Source: Ancylobacter novellus
GTDB lineage: Bacteria > Pseudomonadota > Alphaproteobacteria > Rhizobiales > Methylopilaceae
Direction: 5' to 3'
NCBI GenBank assembly: GCA_003241695.1
Contig: QFPN01000008.1
Coordinates: 62,001-126,000 of the forward strand
DNA: 64,000 bases
Part shown: positions 42,165 through 51,346 of the stretch, piece by piece
Numbering within the stretch: position 1 is the stretch's first letter
Layout: the number at the start of each line of letters is the position of its first letter
The notes under the pieces: generated by a model
The model's database searches: none
What the model was told of the DNA's origin: nothing
What the model saw: the letters and a program-made list of their open reading frames with translations, nothing else
Position numbers and translations under genes: made by a program

Positions 42165-44150
42165 CTAGCGGCTCGAGGCGGGCTCCGGCGTTGCGCCTTC
42201 GCCGTCTCTTTCCGGCGCCGACGCGTCCTCGATCGGCGGCGTCGGAGCGGGCGCCGGGTCCGCGGACGGGGTCGGGGCCGCCGCCTCGGGCGAGGTTTCG
42301 GGGCCGTCCACATAGGCCACCATGCCGCGCGCGATCTCGCGCTCGCCCATGATGACCTCGTTCGCTCCGAGCTTCGTCAGATGCTCGACCTCGGCGTCGG
42401 AATGGGCGCGGGCGACGATCACGAGGCCGGGGTTCACCGAACGGGCCTTCTCCACCACCTGCCCGGCTTCGAAAGCCTCGGGGATCGCGATCACCAGCGC
42501 GCGAGCGCCCTTCAGGTTGGCGAGCTTCAGCACGTCGCCGCTCGCGCCGTTGCCGACGATCGTCTCGACGCCCTGCTCGCGCAGTTCCACGATGCGGGTC
42601 TCCGCGTCCTCGATCACCAGGAATGCGTCGCCGCGCGCCTTCAGCCCCTCGCCGACCGCGCTGCCGACCCGTCCATAGCCGATGAGCACGACGTGGTGGG
42701 CAAGCTCCGTCGGACGGGTCTCGGCTTCCTCGTCTTCCTCCTCGACCGCTGCTGCGGCGCCCTCGGCGACCACCTCCGCGACGGGCTTGCGCGCCTCGGC
42801 TGCGACCTCGACAGGCGGACGAGTTCGATCGATCGCCAGTTCCGGAACGTCCTCCGTCCTTTCGGCGCTTTTGGCGTGCGGCGGCTCAACCGCCGCCTCG
42901 GGCTTCTTGCGCACGAGCCTCGCCTCGAGCCTCGGCTTCAGCCGCTCGACACCGAAGAACACCAGCGGGTTGAGGATGATCGACAGCAGCGCGCCGGCCA
43001 GGATGAGGTCGCGCCCCTCCTCCGGCAGCAGCTTCAGCCCGACGCCGAGCTCGGCGAGGATGAACGAGAACTCGCCGATCTGCGCGAGGCTCGCCGAAAT
43101 TGTGAGCGCTGTGCCGACCGTTCTTCGGAAGGCGATCACCAGCAGGAAGGCCGCCACCGACTTGCCGATCACGATGATGAACAGCACGCCGAGCACGGGC
43201 CACGGATCGCGGATGATGATGGTCGGGTCGAACAGCATGCCGACCGAGACGAAGAACAGCACCGCGAAAGCGTCGCGCAGCGGCAGGCTCTCCTGAGCGG
43301 CGCGATGGCTGAGCTCGCTTTCGGACAGGACCATGCCGGCGAAGAACGCGCCGAGCGCGAGCGAGACGCCGAAGAGCTTGGCGGAGCCGAACGCCACGCC
43401 GAGCGCGATGGACAGCACGCCGAGGCGGAACAGCTCGCGCGAGCCGGCATGCGCGATCCAGTGCAGCAGCATCGGGATCAGCCTGCGGCCGACGATGAGC
43501 ATGAGGCCGACGAAGACCGTGACCTTGAGCAGCGTCACCGCGATCAGCGCCGGCACGCTGAGTTGGATGCCGAGCGCCTGCCCGATCGCGACCGCGACCG
43601 GGTCGGAGGGCGTCTCCGCCCCCGCCGCGCCCGCGACCGCTGGGATGAGGACGAGCGCCAGAACCATCGCGAGGTCTTCGACGATGAGCCAGCCGACCGC
43701 GATCTTGCCGCGCTCGCTCTCCACCATGCGCCGCTCCTGCAGCGCCTTGAGCAGCACGACCGTCGAGGCGACAGAAAGCGCGAGGCCGAAGACGAGCCCG
43801 CCGCCGTCCGACCAGCCCATCAGCCGCGCCAGACCCCAGCCGAGCGCCGTGGCGCAGCCCATCTGCACCACGGCGCCCGGAATGGCGACGCCGCGGACGG
43901 AGAGCAGATCCTTCAGGGAGAAATGCAGGCCGACGCCGAACATCAGCAGGATGACGCCGATCTCGGCGAGTTCCGGCGCGAGCGCCTGATCGGCGACGTA
44001 GCCGGGGGTATGCGGGCCGACCAGAACGCCCGCGATCAGATAGCCGACGAGCGGCGGAAGCTTCAGGCGGTTCGCGAGCGCCCCGAGTATGAACGCCAGC
44101 ACCAATCCCGCGACGATGGTCGAGATCAGCGGCGTGGCGTGCGGCATCAA
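42165..44150 (-). CDS. YbaL/KefB-type monovalent cation:proton antiporter
   Basis: 661 residues. A CPA2 transporter of about 12-13 helices at 1-395 (GYLIAGVLVGPHTPGYVAD, IGVILLMFGVGLHFSLKDLL), then a charged linker of about 70 residues rich in Glu, Arg and Pro, then an RCK_N NAD-binding domain from about 470 (HHVVLIGYGRVGSAVGEGL). A low-complexity Pro/Ala tail follows. Probably exports K+ or Na+ in exchange for H+. The linker is longer than in E. coli YbaL. The start could be Met2. Confidence 0.92.
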   Translation of the reverse strand: MMPHATPLISTIVAGLVLAFILGALANRLKLPPLVGYLIAGVLVGPHTPGYVADQALAPELAEIGVILLMFGVGLHFSLKDLLSVRGVAIPGAVVQMGCATALGWGLARLMGWSDGGGLVFGLALSVASTVVLLKALQERRMVESERGKIAVGWLIVEDLAMVLALVLIPAVAGAAGAETPSDPVAVAIGQALGIQLSVPALIAVTLLKVTVFVGLMLIVGRRLIPMLLHWIAHAGSRELFRLGVLSIALGVAFGSAKLFGVSLALGAFFAGMVLSESELSHRAAQESLPLRDAFAVLFFVSVGMLFDPTIIIRDPWPVLGVLFIIVIGKSVAAFLLVIAFRRTVGTALTISASLAQIGEFSFILAELGVGLKLLPEEGRDLILAGALLSIILNPLVFFGVERLKPRLEARLVRKKPEAAVEPPHAKSAERTEDVPELAIDRTRPPVEVAAEARKPVAEVVAEGAAAAVEEEDEEAETRPTELAHHVVLIGYGRVGSAVGEGLKARGDAFLVIEDAETRIVELREQGVETIVGNGASGDVLKLANLKGARALVIAIPEAFEAGQVVEKARSVNPGLVIVARAHSDAEVEHLTKLGANEVIMGEREIARGMVAYVDGPETSPEAAAPTPSADPAPAPTPPIEDASAPERDGEGATPEPASSR

Positions 44151-44298
44151 TCGGTCGTCCGTGTTCGGGGGCGCGGTTTGGCGAGATCGCCATTAAACCC
44201 GGTCCGCGCCGCCACGGAAACGTGAAAGCGCGAAATTTCTGGTCAAGCTTTCGGCGCCACGACGCCGGCCAGCGTCGCCGCGCGGCCGTTCGGAAAGG

Positions 44299-45666
44299 CT
44301 ACGGACCCGCCCGCTTCACGAACTCCGCGTCGATGCGGCCCGCGAGAGCCTCGTAGTTCTCGTCGTAATGATGGCCGCCCGGCAGCTCGAAGCGCGCCTG
44401 CGGCGCGATGGCGTCGGTCGCGCAGGCGACGTCGTTGTCCTTCTCCTCGATCTCTTCCTTGCCGTAGACGCACATCACCTTGTCCATCGGCAGCTGCGAC
44501 GCCGGCTTCAGCACGTCGTGGTCGCCCGAACCCACGCCGAGCCAGCCCGAGACCGACACCTCGAAATCCGCGGTCTTGGACAGGCCGAGCAACGCCAGAA
44601 GCTTCACCTGGTCGCGCACCTGCTTCGACAGCCGCGGCCAGGCGAAGGGGATGACGTCGGCGCCGAACGAATACCCGCCGAGCAGCACCTTCTTGATCTT
44701 CCAGTCGGCCGTGTAGCGCTGGACGATGGCCTCGAGGTCGTCGCCCATCTCCCGCGGCGTCTTCTCGTTCCAGAAGTAGCGGAGCGTGTCGACGCCGACG
44801 ACGCCATAGCCCTCCTTCTGGAAATAGCCCGCGATGGTCTTGTCGAGGTCGCGCCAGCCGCCGTCGCCGGCGTAGATCACCGCAAGCCCCTTCGGCGTCT
44901 TCGTGGTCGGCTCGTAGAGCACCAGCGGCAGGTTGTTGACGGCGTCGGGCGAGCCCCCGCCGATGTCGAAGGCCGCGTCGCTCGCCGCCGCCGTCATGTC
45001 GGCCGAAGGATCGAGCTCCACGACGTCGGCGTCCGGCAGATCCTTGACGAAGTCCTTGATCGCCTGCGGCGCGGGGCCTCGCGTCAGCACGCGCCACTCG
45101 CCCTGGATCGGCTCGGGCGTGTCGTGGCCGAGCACGAGGTCGGATCCGTCGCGGTCTTCCGTCTTCGGCCCGTCGCAGAGCGGCTTGTCGAGCGGAACGC
45201 GGCCAGTGAAGCCGAGCGAGACCGCTCCGGAGAACATGTTGGCGGGCGCCTGGGACAGCATCGCGTAGGCGATGTCGGCGCCCTTGCCGACGCCGAGAAG
45301 GACGGGCAGCCGGTAGGTCTTCAGCCCCAGCTCCTTGCCGGCGAGCCGGCCGTATTCCTCGACGTCGCCCGACAGGAAGATGCAGTCCTCGGTGTTCTTG
45401 GCGACGCCCTGCAGATAGCGCGGCAGCTCGATCCCGATCACCATGGCGCCGGCCTTGGCCAGCGCCTCGGCCTCGGCGGCGCGCGCGGGCGTCCAGCCGT
45501 CCATGTCCGAGATCAGCGCGACGATCGCGGCCGGCTCTCCGGCCGGCGCCACGACGGGGGCGCCCTTCATCGTGTCGTTGTCGACGCTCAGGCGCCGAAG
45601 CTCCTGCGCGGCGGCCGGCGACGCCAAGAGAGCGGCGAGGCAAAGCGATGCGACGAGCGTTCTCAC
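44299..45666 (-). CDS. acvB: AcvB/VirJ family protein, lysyl-phosphatidylglycerol hydrolase
   Basis: 455 residues with a signal peptide (ALLASPAAAQ), so periplasmic. Two alpha/beta-hydrolase-like halves. The C-terminal half has an intact nucleophile elbow GGYSFGADVIPF. In the N-terminal half the equivalent is LLGVGKGADIAY, where the serine is replaced. In Agrobacterium and Rhizobium, AcvB is encoded with LpiA and hydrolyses lysyl-phosphatidylglycerol. Here it overlaps the upstream lpiA/mprF gene by ATGA (45663-45666), reproducing that operon. Confidence 0.87.
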   Translation of the reverse strand: MRTLVASLCLAALLASPAAAQELRRLSVDNDTMKGAPVVAPAGEPAAIVALISDMDGWTPARAAEAEALAKAGAMVIGIELPRYLQGVAKNTEDCIFLSGDVEEYGRLAGKELGLKTYRLPVLLGVGKGADIAYAMLSQAPANMFSGAVSLGFTGRVPLDKPLCDGPKTEDRDGSDLVLGHDTPEPIQGEWRVLTRGPAPQAIKDFVKDLPDADVVELDPSADMTAAASDAAFDIGGGSPDAVNNLPLVLYEPTTKTPKGLAVIYAGDGGWRDLDKTIAGYFQKEGYGVVGVDTLRYFWNEKTPREMGDDLEAIVQRYTADWKIKKVLLGGYSFGADVIPFAWPRLSKQVRDQVKLLALLGLSKTADFEVSVSGWLGVGSGDHDVLKPASQLPMDKVMCVYGKEEIEEKDNDVACATDAIAPQARFELPGGHHYDENYEALAGRIDAEFVKRAGP

Positions 45667-48383
45667 GCGACGGACTCCTCAGCGCTCGCGGGCGCCTGCG
45701 CCGGCCCGGTCGGCGCCGACAGCGCGCGCTTCGGCGCCTCGCCGATGAGCGTCGTGATGTCGAGCAGAATCTGGGGCAGCACCCATCCGCCCGGACAGGC
45801 GAGATAGCGCGGCTCCCAGATCGGATTGAACTTCGACTTGTAGGTCCTGAGGCCCTCGAAGTTGTAGAAGTTGTCGCCGTAGCGGAACACGAAGGCGCCG
45901 ACCCGGTTCCATGTCGGTCCGAGCGGATGCTCGGTCAGGCCCGACAGCGGCGCCATGCCGAGGTTGAACCAGCGGAAGCCGTCGGCCTTCGCCTTCAGCA
46001 TCAGGCGCACGAACAGCGCGTCCATGACCCCCTTGGGCGCGTCCGGGGCGTAGCGCATCAGGTCGACGGTCGCCTCTTCGCGGTCGGCCGCGGTCCACAT
46101 GTTGGCGAAGCCGACGACCCGCCCCTGATGGCGCACCACCGCCATGTCGAAATGGCGCAGATAGTCCTCGCTCCAGAAACCGAGCGAAAAACCCTTCTCG
46201 CCCGATTTGCGCGAATGCATCCAGGTGTCGGAAACGCGCTTCAGCTCCGGATAGAGCGCGACGGCGTCGGCGGCCGGCACGACGCTGACGTCGAGACCGT
46301 CCTTGGTCGCCTTGCGGTCGACGTAGCGCCACTCGTATCCCGCCTTGCCCTCGAGCGTGAACAGGCGAAGGTCGACCCGCGCCTCCTCGCCGAGCTTCAG
46401 CAGCGACAGGCCGAGGTCGAGATACATCGGCAGACGCGCGACGCTCGCCTGATAGAACACCGGCCACCCGCCGTGCTGGTCGGCGAGTTCGCGAAACGCC
46501 CAGAGCAGTTCGGAGGCGCGGCTCGGCGGGCCGACGGGATCGCCCATCGCCACCCAGCTGCGGCCCTGCACCTGGTACATGATGAAGGCGTCGCCGGCCT
46601 CCGAGAACAGGAAGCGCTTGTCGCCGAGGAAAGCGAGATTCGAGTCCGCGCGCGGCGAGGTGGCGACGATCGCCGCGAGCCGCGACGCGGGCTCCGGAGG
46701 CTCCGCGCGCGGACGACCGTGGCGGTGCATCAGCGCATGGAGGCCGATGGCGAGCGCCGCCACCCCCGCCGCAAGGCTCGCGCGCAGGAAGCGGGGCGCG
46801 TCGCTGCGATAGGCGAAGTCCCACCACAGCTCGCTCGAATAGTCGACGTTGCGGTAGGCGAAGAAGCCGAGCCAGATCGAACCGCCGAGCACGATCGCGA
46901 CCGCCGCGAGCCATGCGGGGGCGAGGTCCTGGTCCCACAGCGAGGCGCGGCGGTAGAAGGCGCGGCGGTTGACGGTGAGGAGCGCCAGCACCACGCCGAG
47001 CACGATCGCCTCCTCGTAGTCGCCGCCCTTGGTGAGCGAGAAGACGAGACCGGCCGTCAGCAGCACCTGCGCCACCCGATAGGCGCTGTCGAGCCGGCGG
47101 AGCAGCCCGCGCGCCACCACCAGCAGCACGACGCCGACCACGCTCGCGAGCAGATGGGAGGCTTCGACGAAAGGCAGCGGCACGACGTGGCGCAGCACGC
47201 GCAAGCGATCGGTCTCTGCCGGCAGAGCGCCGGAAATCAGCAGAACGATGCCGCCGAGGAACACCGCCGCGCCGAGCACGATCGGGGCGACCGGACGCAT
47301 CACCGCCGCCAGCATGACGCCGGCGCGGCTGAGATAGCCCTTGCGGCGGGCGAATTCGGATCCGCCCAGCAGGCAGAGCGCGAGCGTGAAAGGAATGAGG
47401 TAGTAGACGACGCGCCAGAGCAGCAGGCTCGCCAGCACCTTGTCGGGCGGCAAGCCGGGAAGCGCGAGCAGCACGGTCGCTTCGATGACGCCGGCGCCGC
47501 CGGGCGCGTGGCTCAGCATGCCGAGCGTCATCGCGACGACGAACAGCGCCGCGAAGGTCGGGAACGCGATGACGGCGTCCGGCGGCAGCAGGATCCACAG
47601 CGCGAAGGACGCGCCGAGCAGGTCGACGAGGCCGATCAGGATCTGGGCGCCGGTCGATTTCACGCCCGGCAGCGCGAGCCGATAGCCCTCGACGGTGACC
47701 GCGCGCTCCTTGCGCGAGATCCAGAACACGTAAGCCGCGATCCCGGCGAGGATCGCGATCCCGAGCGCCATGTTCAGCGTCGGACTGAGGCCGTCGAGCC
47801 GGGAGACGTCCGGCGCCTCCGTCACGAGGCCGAGCGCGAGGGTGAAGAAGATGCCGAGCCAAAGCGTCAGGGCCGAGATCGCGGTGATGGCCGCGACTTC
47901 GGCCGCGCCCAGCCCTGCGCCGGCATAGATGCGGTAACGCACTGCGCCGGCGACCAGAAGCTGGAAGCCGATCGTGTAGGACAGCGCATAACCGGTGAAG
48001 GAGGCGAGCGCGGCGACCGGATAGCCCACCTCGCGCCGCTTGATGTGCACGATGCCGAACCAGTCGTAGCCGGTCAGAGCCACATAGCTCGCGGCGGTGG
48101 CGGCGAGCGAGATTCCGAGCACGCTCCACGGGGTGGCGGCGACCGCCGCCTTGACGTCGTCGAGCTCCACCTCCTCGACGAGATTGTGCAGCACGTAGAG
48201 CACGACGCCGAACAGGATCAGCGACCCGACCGCGCCGATGGTGCGCCAGGGCGCCTTGGCGGCGAAGGCGCGCAACCTCGGGAAGCTCAGCGGAACGGCC
48301 GTCGGGTCCGGCGCGTCGGCGCGCGGCTCCGTGTCGTTCGGCGGCGTCGCCTTATCGGCGGCGGGTTTCGACGGTTCTGACAT
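45663..48383 (-). CDS. mprF: Bifunctional lysylphosphatidylglycerol synthetase/flippase LpiA (MprF)
   Basis: 906 residues. The N-terminal flippase has about 14 helices (TAASYVALTGYDWFGIVHIKRRE includes a family signature). The C-terminal cytoplasmic synthase (DUF2156, GNAT-like fold) runs from about 590 to the end (MGDPVGPPSRASELLWAF, WFNLGMAPLSGL). It adds lysine from Lys-tRNA to phosphatidylglycerol and moves the product outward, reducing envelope negative charge and giving resistance to cationic peptides and acid. Coupled to acvB downstream. Confidence 0.93.
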   Translation of the reverse strand: MSEPSKPAADKATPPNDTEPRADAPDPTAVPLSFPRLRAFAAKAPWRTIGAVGSLILFGVVLYVLHNLVEEVELDDVKAAVAATPWSVLGISLAATAASYVALTGYDWFGIVHIKRREVGYPVAALASFTGYALSYTIGFQLLVAGAVRYRIYAGAGLGAAEVAAITAISALTLWLGIFFTLALGLVTEAPDVSRLDGLSPTLNMALGIAILAGIAAYVFWISRKERAVTVEGYRLALPGVKSTGAQILIGLVDLLGASFALWILLPPDAVIAFPTFAALFVVAMTLGMLSHAPGGAGVIEATVLLALPGLPPDKVLASLLLWRVVYYLIPFTLALCLLGGSEFARRKGYLSRAGVMLAAVMRPVAPIVLGAAVFLGGIVLLISGALPAETDRLRVLRHVVPLPFVEASHLLASVVGVVLLVVARGLLRRLDSAYRVAQVLLTAGLVFSLTKGGDYEEAIVLGVVLALLTVNRRAFYRRASLWDQDLAPAWLAAVAIVLGGSIWLGFFAYRNVDYSSELWWDFAYRSDAPRFLRASLAAGVAALAIGLHALMHRHGRPRAEPPEPASRLAAIVATSPRADSNLAFLGDKRFLFSEAGDAFIMYQVQGRSWVAMGDPVGPPSRASELLWAFRELADQHGGWPVFYQASVARLPMYLDLGLSLLKLGEEARVDLRLFTLEGKAGYEWRYVDRKATKDGLDVSVVPAADAVALYPELKRVSDTWMHSRKSGEKGFSLGFWSEDYLRHFDMAVVRHQGRVVGFANMWTAADREEATVDLMRYAPDAPKGVMDALFVRLMLKAKADGFRWFNLGMAPLSGLTEHPLGPTWNRVGAFVFRYGDNFYNFEGLRTYKSKFNPIWEPRYLACPGGWVLPQILLDITTLIGEAPKRALSAPTGPAQAPASAEESVA

Positions 48384-48587
48384 GTCAGCCGTGAAAAGAG
48401 GTCATGACGGTCCGCGGATCCAAGGCCGGCGCGTTCAGGGAAATCCGTCGCGCGCGGACACAAGACCCGCGATGTGGGCGGACATAGGGCGGTTCTTAAC
48501 CGGACCGCATTACTTCGGAGAAAGCCGCGCGTCGAGCGCAGCGGCGAAACGCCGCCGCCCGCGGCCGAACGGGGACGCGACCCGCCG

Positions 48588-49040
48588 ATGATCTCCTCCG
48601 CGATCGCGCTGATGCCTCCGATGGTGCGAAAACGCCTGAGCCCCGCCGAACTCCGCCGCATCGGCCGCTTCCTGATGGCCGGCGGCTTCGCGGCGCTGGT
48701 CAACTGGGGAACGCGTTTTCCCCTCAACGAGGCGATGCCCTTCGGCGCGGCGGTGATCGTCTCCTACGGCGTCGCCATGGTGGTCGGCTTCTTCCTTTAC
48801 CGCGCCTTCGTGTTCGAGGCGCAGGCGGCCGACCCGCGCGGCCAGGTCTGGCGTTTCGTGGTCGTAAATCTGGTCGGCGCCGCGGAGGTATGGCTGATCG
48901 CGGTCGGCCTCGCCCGCTGGCTCGCGCCGGCGATCGGCTGGACGCTTTGGGTCGAGCCCGTCTCGCACGCGATCGCGATCGGGATCGGCGCGGCGACGAG
49001 CTATCTCGGGCACCGGCTGCTCACGTTCAGAGGCGTCTGA
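48588..49040 (+). CDS. GtrA family membrane protein
   Basis: 150 residues from ATG 48588; MVRKRL at 48621 is an alternative start. Four helices with the GtrA/PF04138 pattern: RFLMAGGFAALVNWGTRF, VSYGVAMVVGFFLYRAFVF, WRFVVVNLVGAAEVWLI and SYLGHRLLTFRG at the end. Usually helps move lipid-linked sugars, but no glycosyltransferase gene is adjacent. Divergent from mprF. Confidence 0.86.
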   Translation: MISSAIALMPPMVRKRLSPAELRRIGRFLMAGGFAALVNWGTRFPLNEAMPFGAAVIVSYGVAMVVGFFLYRAFVFEAQAADPRGQVWRFVVVNLVGAAEVWLIAVGLARWLAPAIGWTLWVEPVSHAIAIGIGAATSYLGHRLLTFRGV

Positions 49041-49237
49041 GGACGCCGGCCAGCCTCCGCCGCAGGGAAAGCCGGCCGTGCGCGTTTCAGCAGGCGCGGC
49101 CGACGCTTCGGCGCATTCAGCCGCAATGTCGCCCTGAAGTGGTCCGGAAACGGTAGCACGTTCCCGCCGCAAGGGGTCTTTGGAGCGCCGACGCGCCCCG
49201 CGCGGGCGGCGGCCCATCATCAACGGGACGGATCGCC

Positions 49238-50353
49238 ATGACGGACACTCGGATCACGGATCGGGCAGTCGACGGCCTGCGCATCGTTCAATTCTTCGAT
49301 CCGAACGCGGCCTTCAACTACGGCACCAAGACGGAACTCTCCCTCGTCAGCCGCGACGGCTACGAGCTCGTCATGAAGGGCGAGGACTTCGCCTTCGACG
49401 GCCGTGATCGACCGACCGACGGCACGATCACCGACATCTATCTCTACGACCCGTCAGGCCGCCTCGTCGGTCAGATCGACGGCGCGTCCTATTCGCTCGA
49501 GCAGTATTACGACACGGTCGCGGTCGACGGCCGACCCGCCGCCTTCACCGCCGACCTCATGTCCGGCGACGACAGCATTTCCGGCGGCCGCTCCGACGAC
49601 GTCCTCGAAGGCTACGCCGGGAACGACACCATCTCGGGCGGCGCCGGCTTCGACGACATCGACGGCGGCGCAGGAAACGACGTGGTGTTCGGCGGTACGG
49701 GCGACGATGTCATCTACGGCTACACCGGCGACGACAAGCTCAACGGCGACGCCGGCAACGACTCGATCGCGGGCGAAGCCGGAAACGACACCATCTCCGG
49801 CGGATCCGGCCACGACAAGCTCGAGGGCGGCGCGGGCAAGGACAGGCTTTCGGGCGACGACGGCAACGACACGCTCGGCGGCGGCTCGAAGGCCGATCAT
49901 CTCGACGGCGGCCGCGGCGACGATCGCCTCTTCGGCGACGCCGGCAACGACGTCCTGAAGGGCGGAGACGGCCGGGATTCGCTCGACGGCGGCTCGGGCG
50001 ACGACAAGCTCTACGGTGGGGCGGGTCAGGATTCGCTGTTCGGCGGGCTTGGCCGCGACCAGTTCCACTTCGAGAAGGCCACTGACGGCCCCGATCAGGT
50101 TCTCGACTTCCATCGCGGCGAGGATCTGCTGGTGTTCCATTCCGCCGGCTACGACAACATGGACTCGAATTTCGATCTGGTGGTCGGCGCCAATCCCGTG
50201 GCCGGGACGGCCGGTCAGGGAACCTTCCTGTTCGACACCGGCACGCACCGGCTCTACTGGGACGGCGACGGCAAGGGCGGCGACGCGGCGGTCTATGTCG
50301 GAAAGCTCGACGACGTCTCGACGCTGACCAAGGGCGACTTCCTCATCGACTGA
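49238..50353 (+). CDS. RTX calcium-binding repeat protein B with N-terminal DGTIT module
   Basis: 371 residues in three parts. Residues 1-108 form a beta-rich module without RTX repeats, containing FAFDGRDRPTDGTITD (DGTIT at 61-65). Residues 109-275 are about 18 RTX nonapeptides. Residues 276-371 form a C-terminal region typical of type I secretion (RLYWDGDGKGGDAAVYVG, then LTKGDFLID). No signal peptide and no catalytic motif. The product at 54354-55160 has the same three-part layout with matching positions. A lytic transglycosylase gene begins 20 bp after the stop. Confidence 0.88.
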   Translation: MTDTRITDRAVDGLRIVQFFDPNAAFNYGTKTELSLVSRDGYELVMKGEDFAFDGRDRPTDGTITDIYLYDPSGRLVGQIDGASYSLEQYYDTVAVDGRPAAFTADLMSGDDSISGGRSDDVLEGYAGNDTISGGAGFDDIDGGAGNDVVFGGTGDDVIYGYTGDDKLNGDAGNDSIAGEAGNDTISGGSGHDKLEGGAGKDRLSGDDGNDTLGGGSKADHLDGGRGDDRLFGDAGNDVLKGGDGRDSLDGGSGDDKLYGGAGQDSLFGGLGRDQFHFEKATDGPDQVLDFHRGEDLLVFHSAGYDNMDSNFDLVVGANPVAGTAGQGTFLFDTGTHRLYWDGDGKGGDAAVYVGKLDDVSTLTKGDFLID

Positions 50354-50373
50354 CGGGAAGGCATAGTCGCCGG

Positions 50374-51189
50374 ATGCGAAACGCCGCGGCGGGGCTTGCG
50401 CTCCCGTCGCGGCCGTTCATGCCCGAAGGATGCCGCGTGCCCCGAGACGCAGGACTGCGCCTTGCCGCCGCGACGCTCGGCTTCGCCGTCTGGGGAGCCG
50501 GCCCGGCGGCGGCCCAGCCGCCTGCGCCGCCTGAACCTCAATCCGCCCCGGCCGCCGCTCTCGCTCCCGAGGCGCCCGTTCCGACAGCGCCGATCGCCGC
50601 CCCGGATCGGGCGCCAGCCGAACCGGCCGAGCCCGATCTGCGGGCCATGGTCAGGCGGGAGGCCGAAGCGCAGGGACTGCCGCCCGAAGTCGCCGAGGCG
50701 GTCGCGACCGTCGAAAGCGGCTTCGACCCGAAGGCGGTCGGCGGCGTCGGCGAGATCGGGCTGATGCAGGTCCTGCCTTCGACCGCCCGCATGCTCGGCT
50801 TCGCCGACCCGCTGCCGAGACTGTTCGATCCCGAGACCAACGCCCGCTACGGCGTCCGTTATCTCGCCGAGGCGTGGCGCCTGACCGGGCAGGACATCTG
50901 CGGCACAGTGATGAAGTACCGCGCCGGCCATGGCGAGACGCGCTTCTCCCACCGCTCCGTCGCCTATTGCGTCAGGGTGCGCGAACTTCTCGCCGCAAGC
51001 GGCTTCAAGGTGACCGGGACCGTGCCGGCCGCGACATTCGGCGCTCCGGCCGGACGGCTGGGCGCCGGGCCGGGCGTCCGACGGCTCGCCAACGGACGGG
51101 TCCGGATGCGCTTCAACTGGGCGGCGGTCGACCTGAAGCGGAAGACACTCGACCGGGCGGGCGCGTCGGGGCTGCGGATCGTCGAGTGA
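50374..51189 (+). CDS. Lytic transglycosylase, SLT domain
   Basis: 271 residues. The signal peptide ends near residue 48 (GPAAAQ). A Pro/Ala linker of about 40 residues precedes the SLT domain at about 90-205: PPEVAEAVATVESGF (catalytic Glu), GEIGLMQVLPSTARMLG, ARYGVRYLAEAW and VMKYRAGHGET. The same motifs occur in the protein at 16483-17187, so the two are paralogues. It starts 20 bp after RTX protein B on the same strand, probably co-transcribed. It may open peptidoglycan for assembly or export of envelope proteins. Confidence 0.9.
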   Translation: MRNAAAGLALPSRPFMPEGCRVPRDAGLRLAAATLGFAVWGAGPAAAQPPAPPEPQSAPAAALAPEAPVPTAPIAAPDRAPAEPAEPDLRAMVRREAEAQGLPPEVAEAVATVESGFDPKAVGGVGEIGLMQVLPSTARMLGFADPLPRLFDPETNARYGVRYLAEAWRLTGQDICGTVMKYRAGHGETRFSHRSVAYCVRVRELLAASGFKVTGTVPAATFGAPAGRLGAGPGVRRLANGRVRMRFNWAAVDLKRKTLDRAGASGLRIVE

Positions 51190-51346
51190 CGTCCGTCTTT
51201 TTGCGTGGCGCGGGCGGTAAAAGCATGGCTTTGTGCGTGCCTGCCGCACAGACCGCGGCGACTGGCGAACGACGAGGGTCGACGCCGGCTTCCTTTGGGA
51301 ACGGACCGACCGACGTGCCTTCCGTCGCCGCGCGCATGACGCGCCC

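Noticed and set aside
45648..48380. 910-codon plus-strand frame opposite mprF
   Set aside because: It is antisense to a clear membrane protein. Its translation is Arg/Glu/His-rich without any domain, as expected from high-GC third-position bias.
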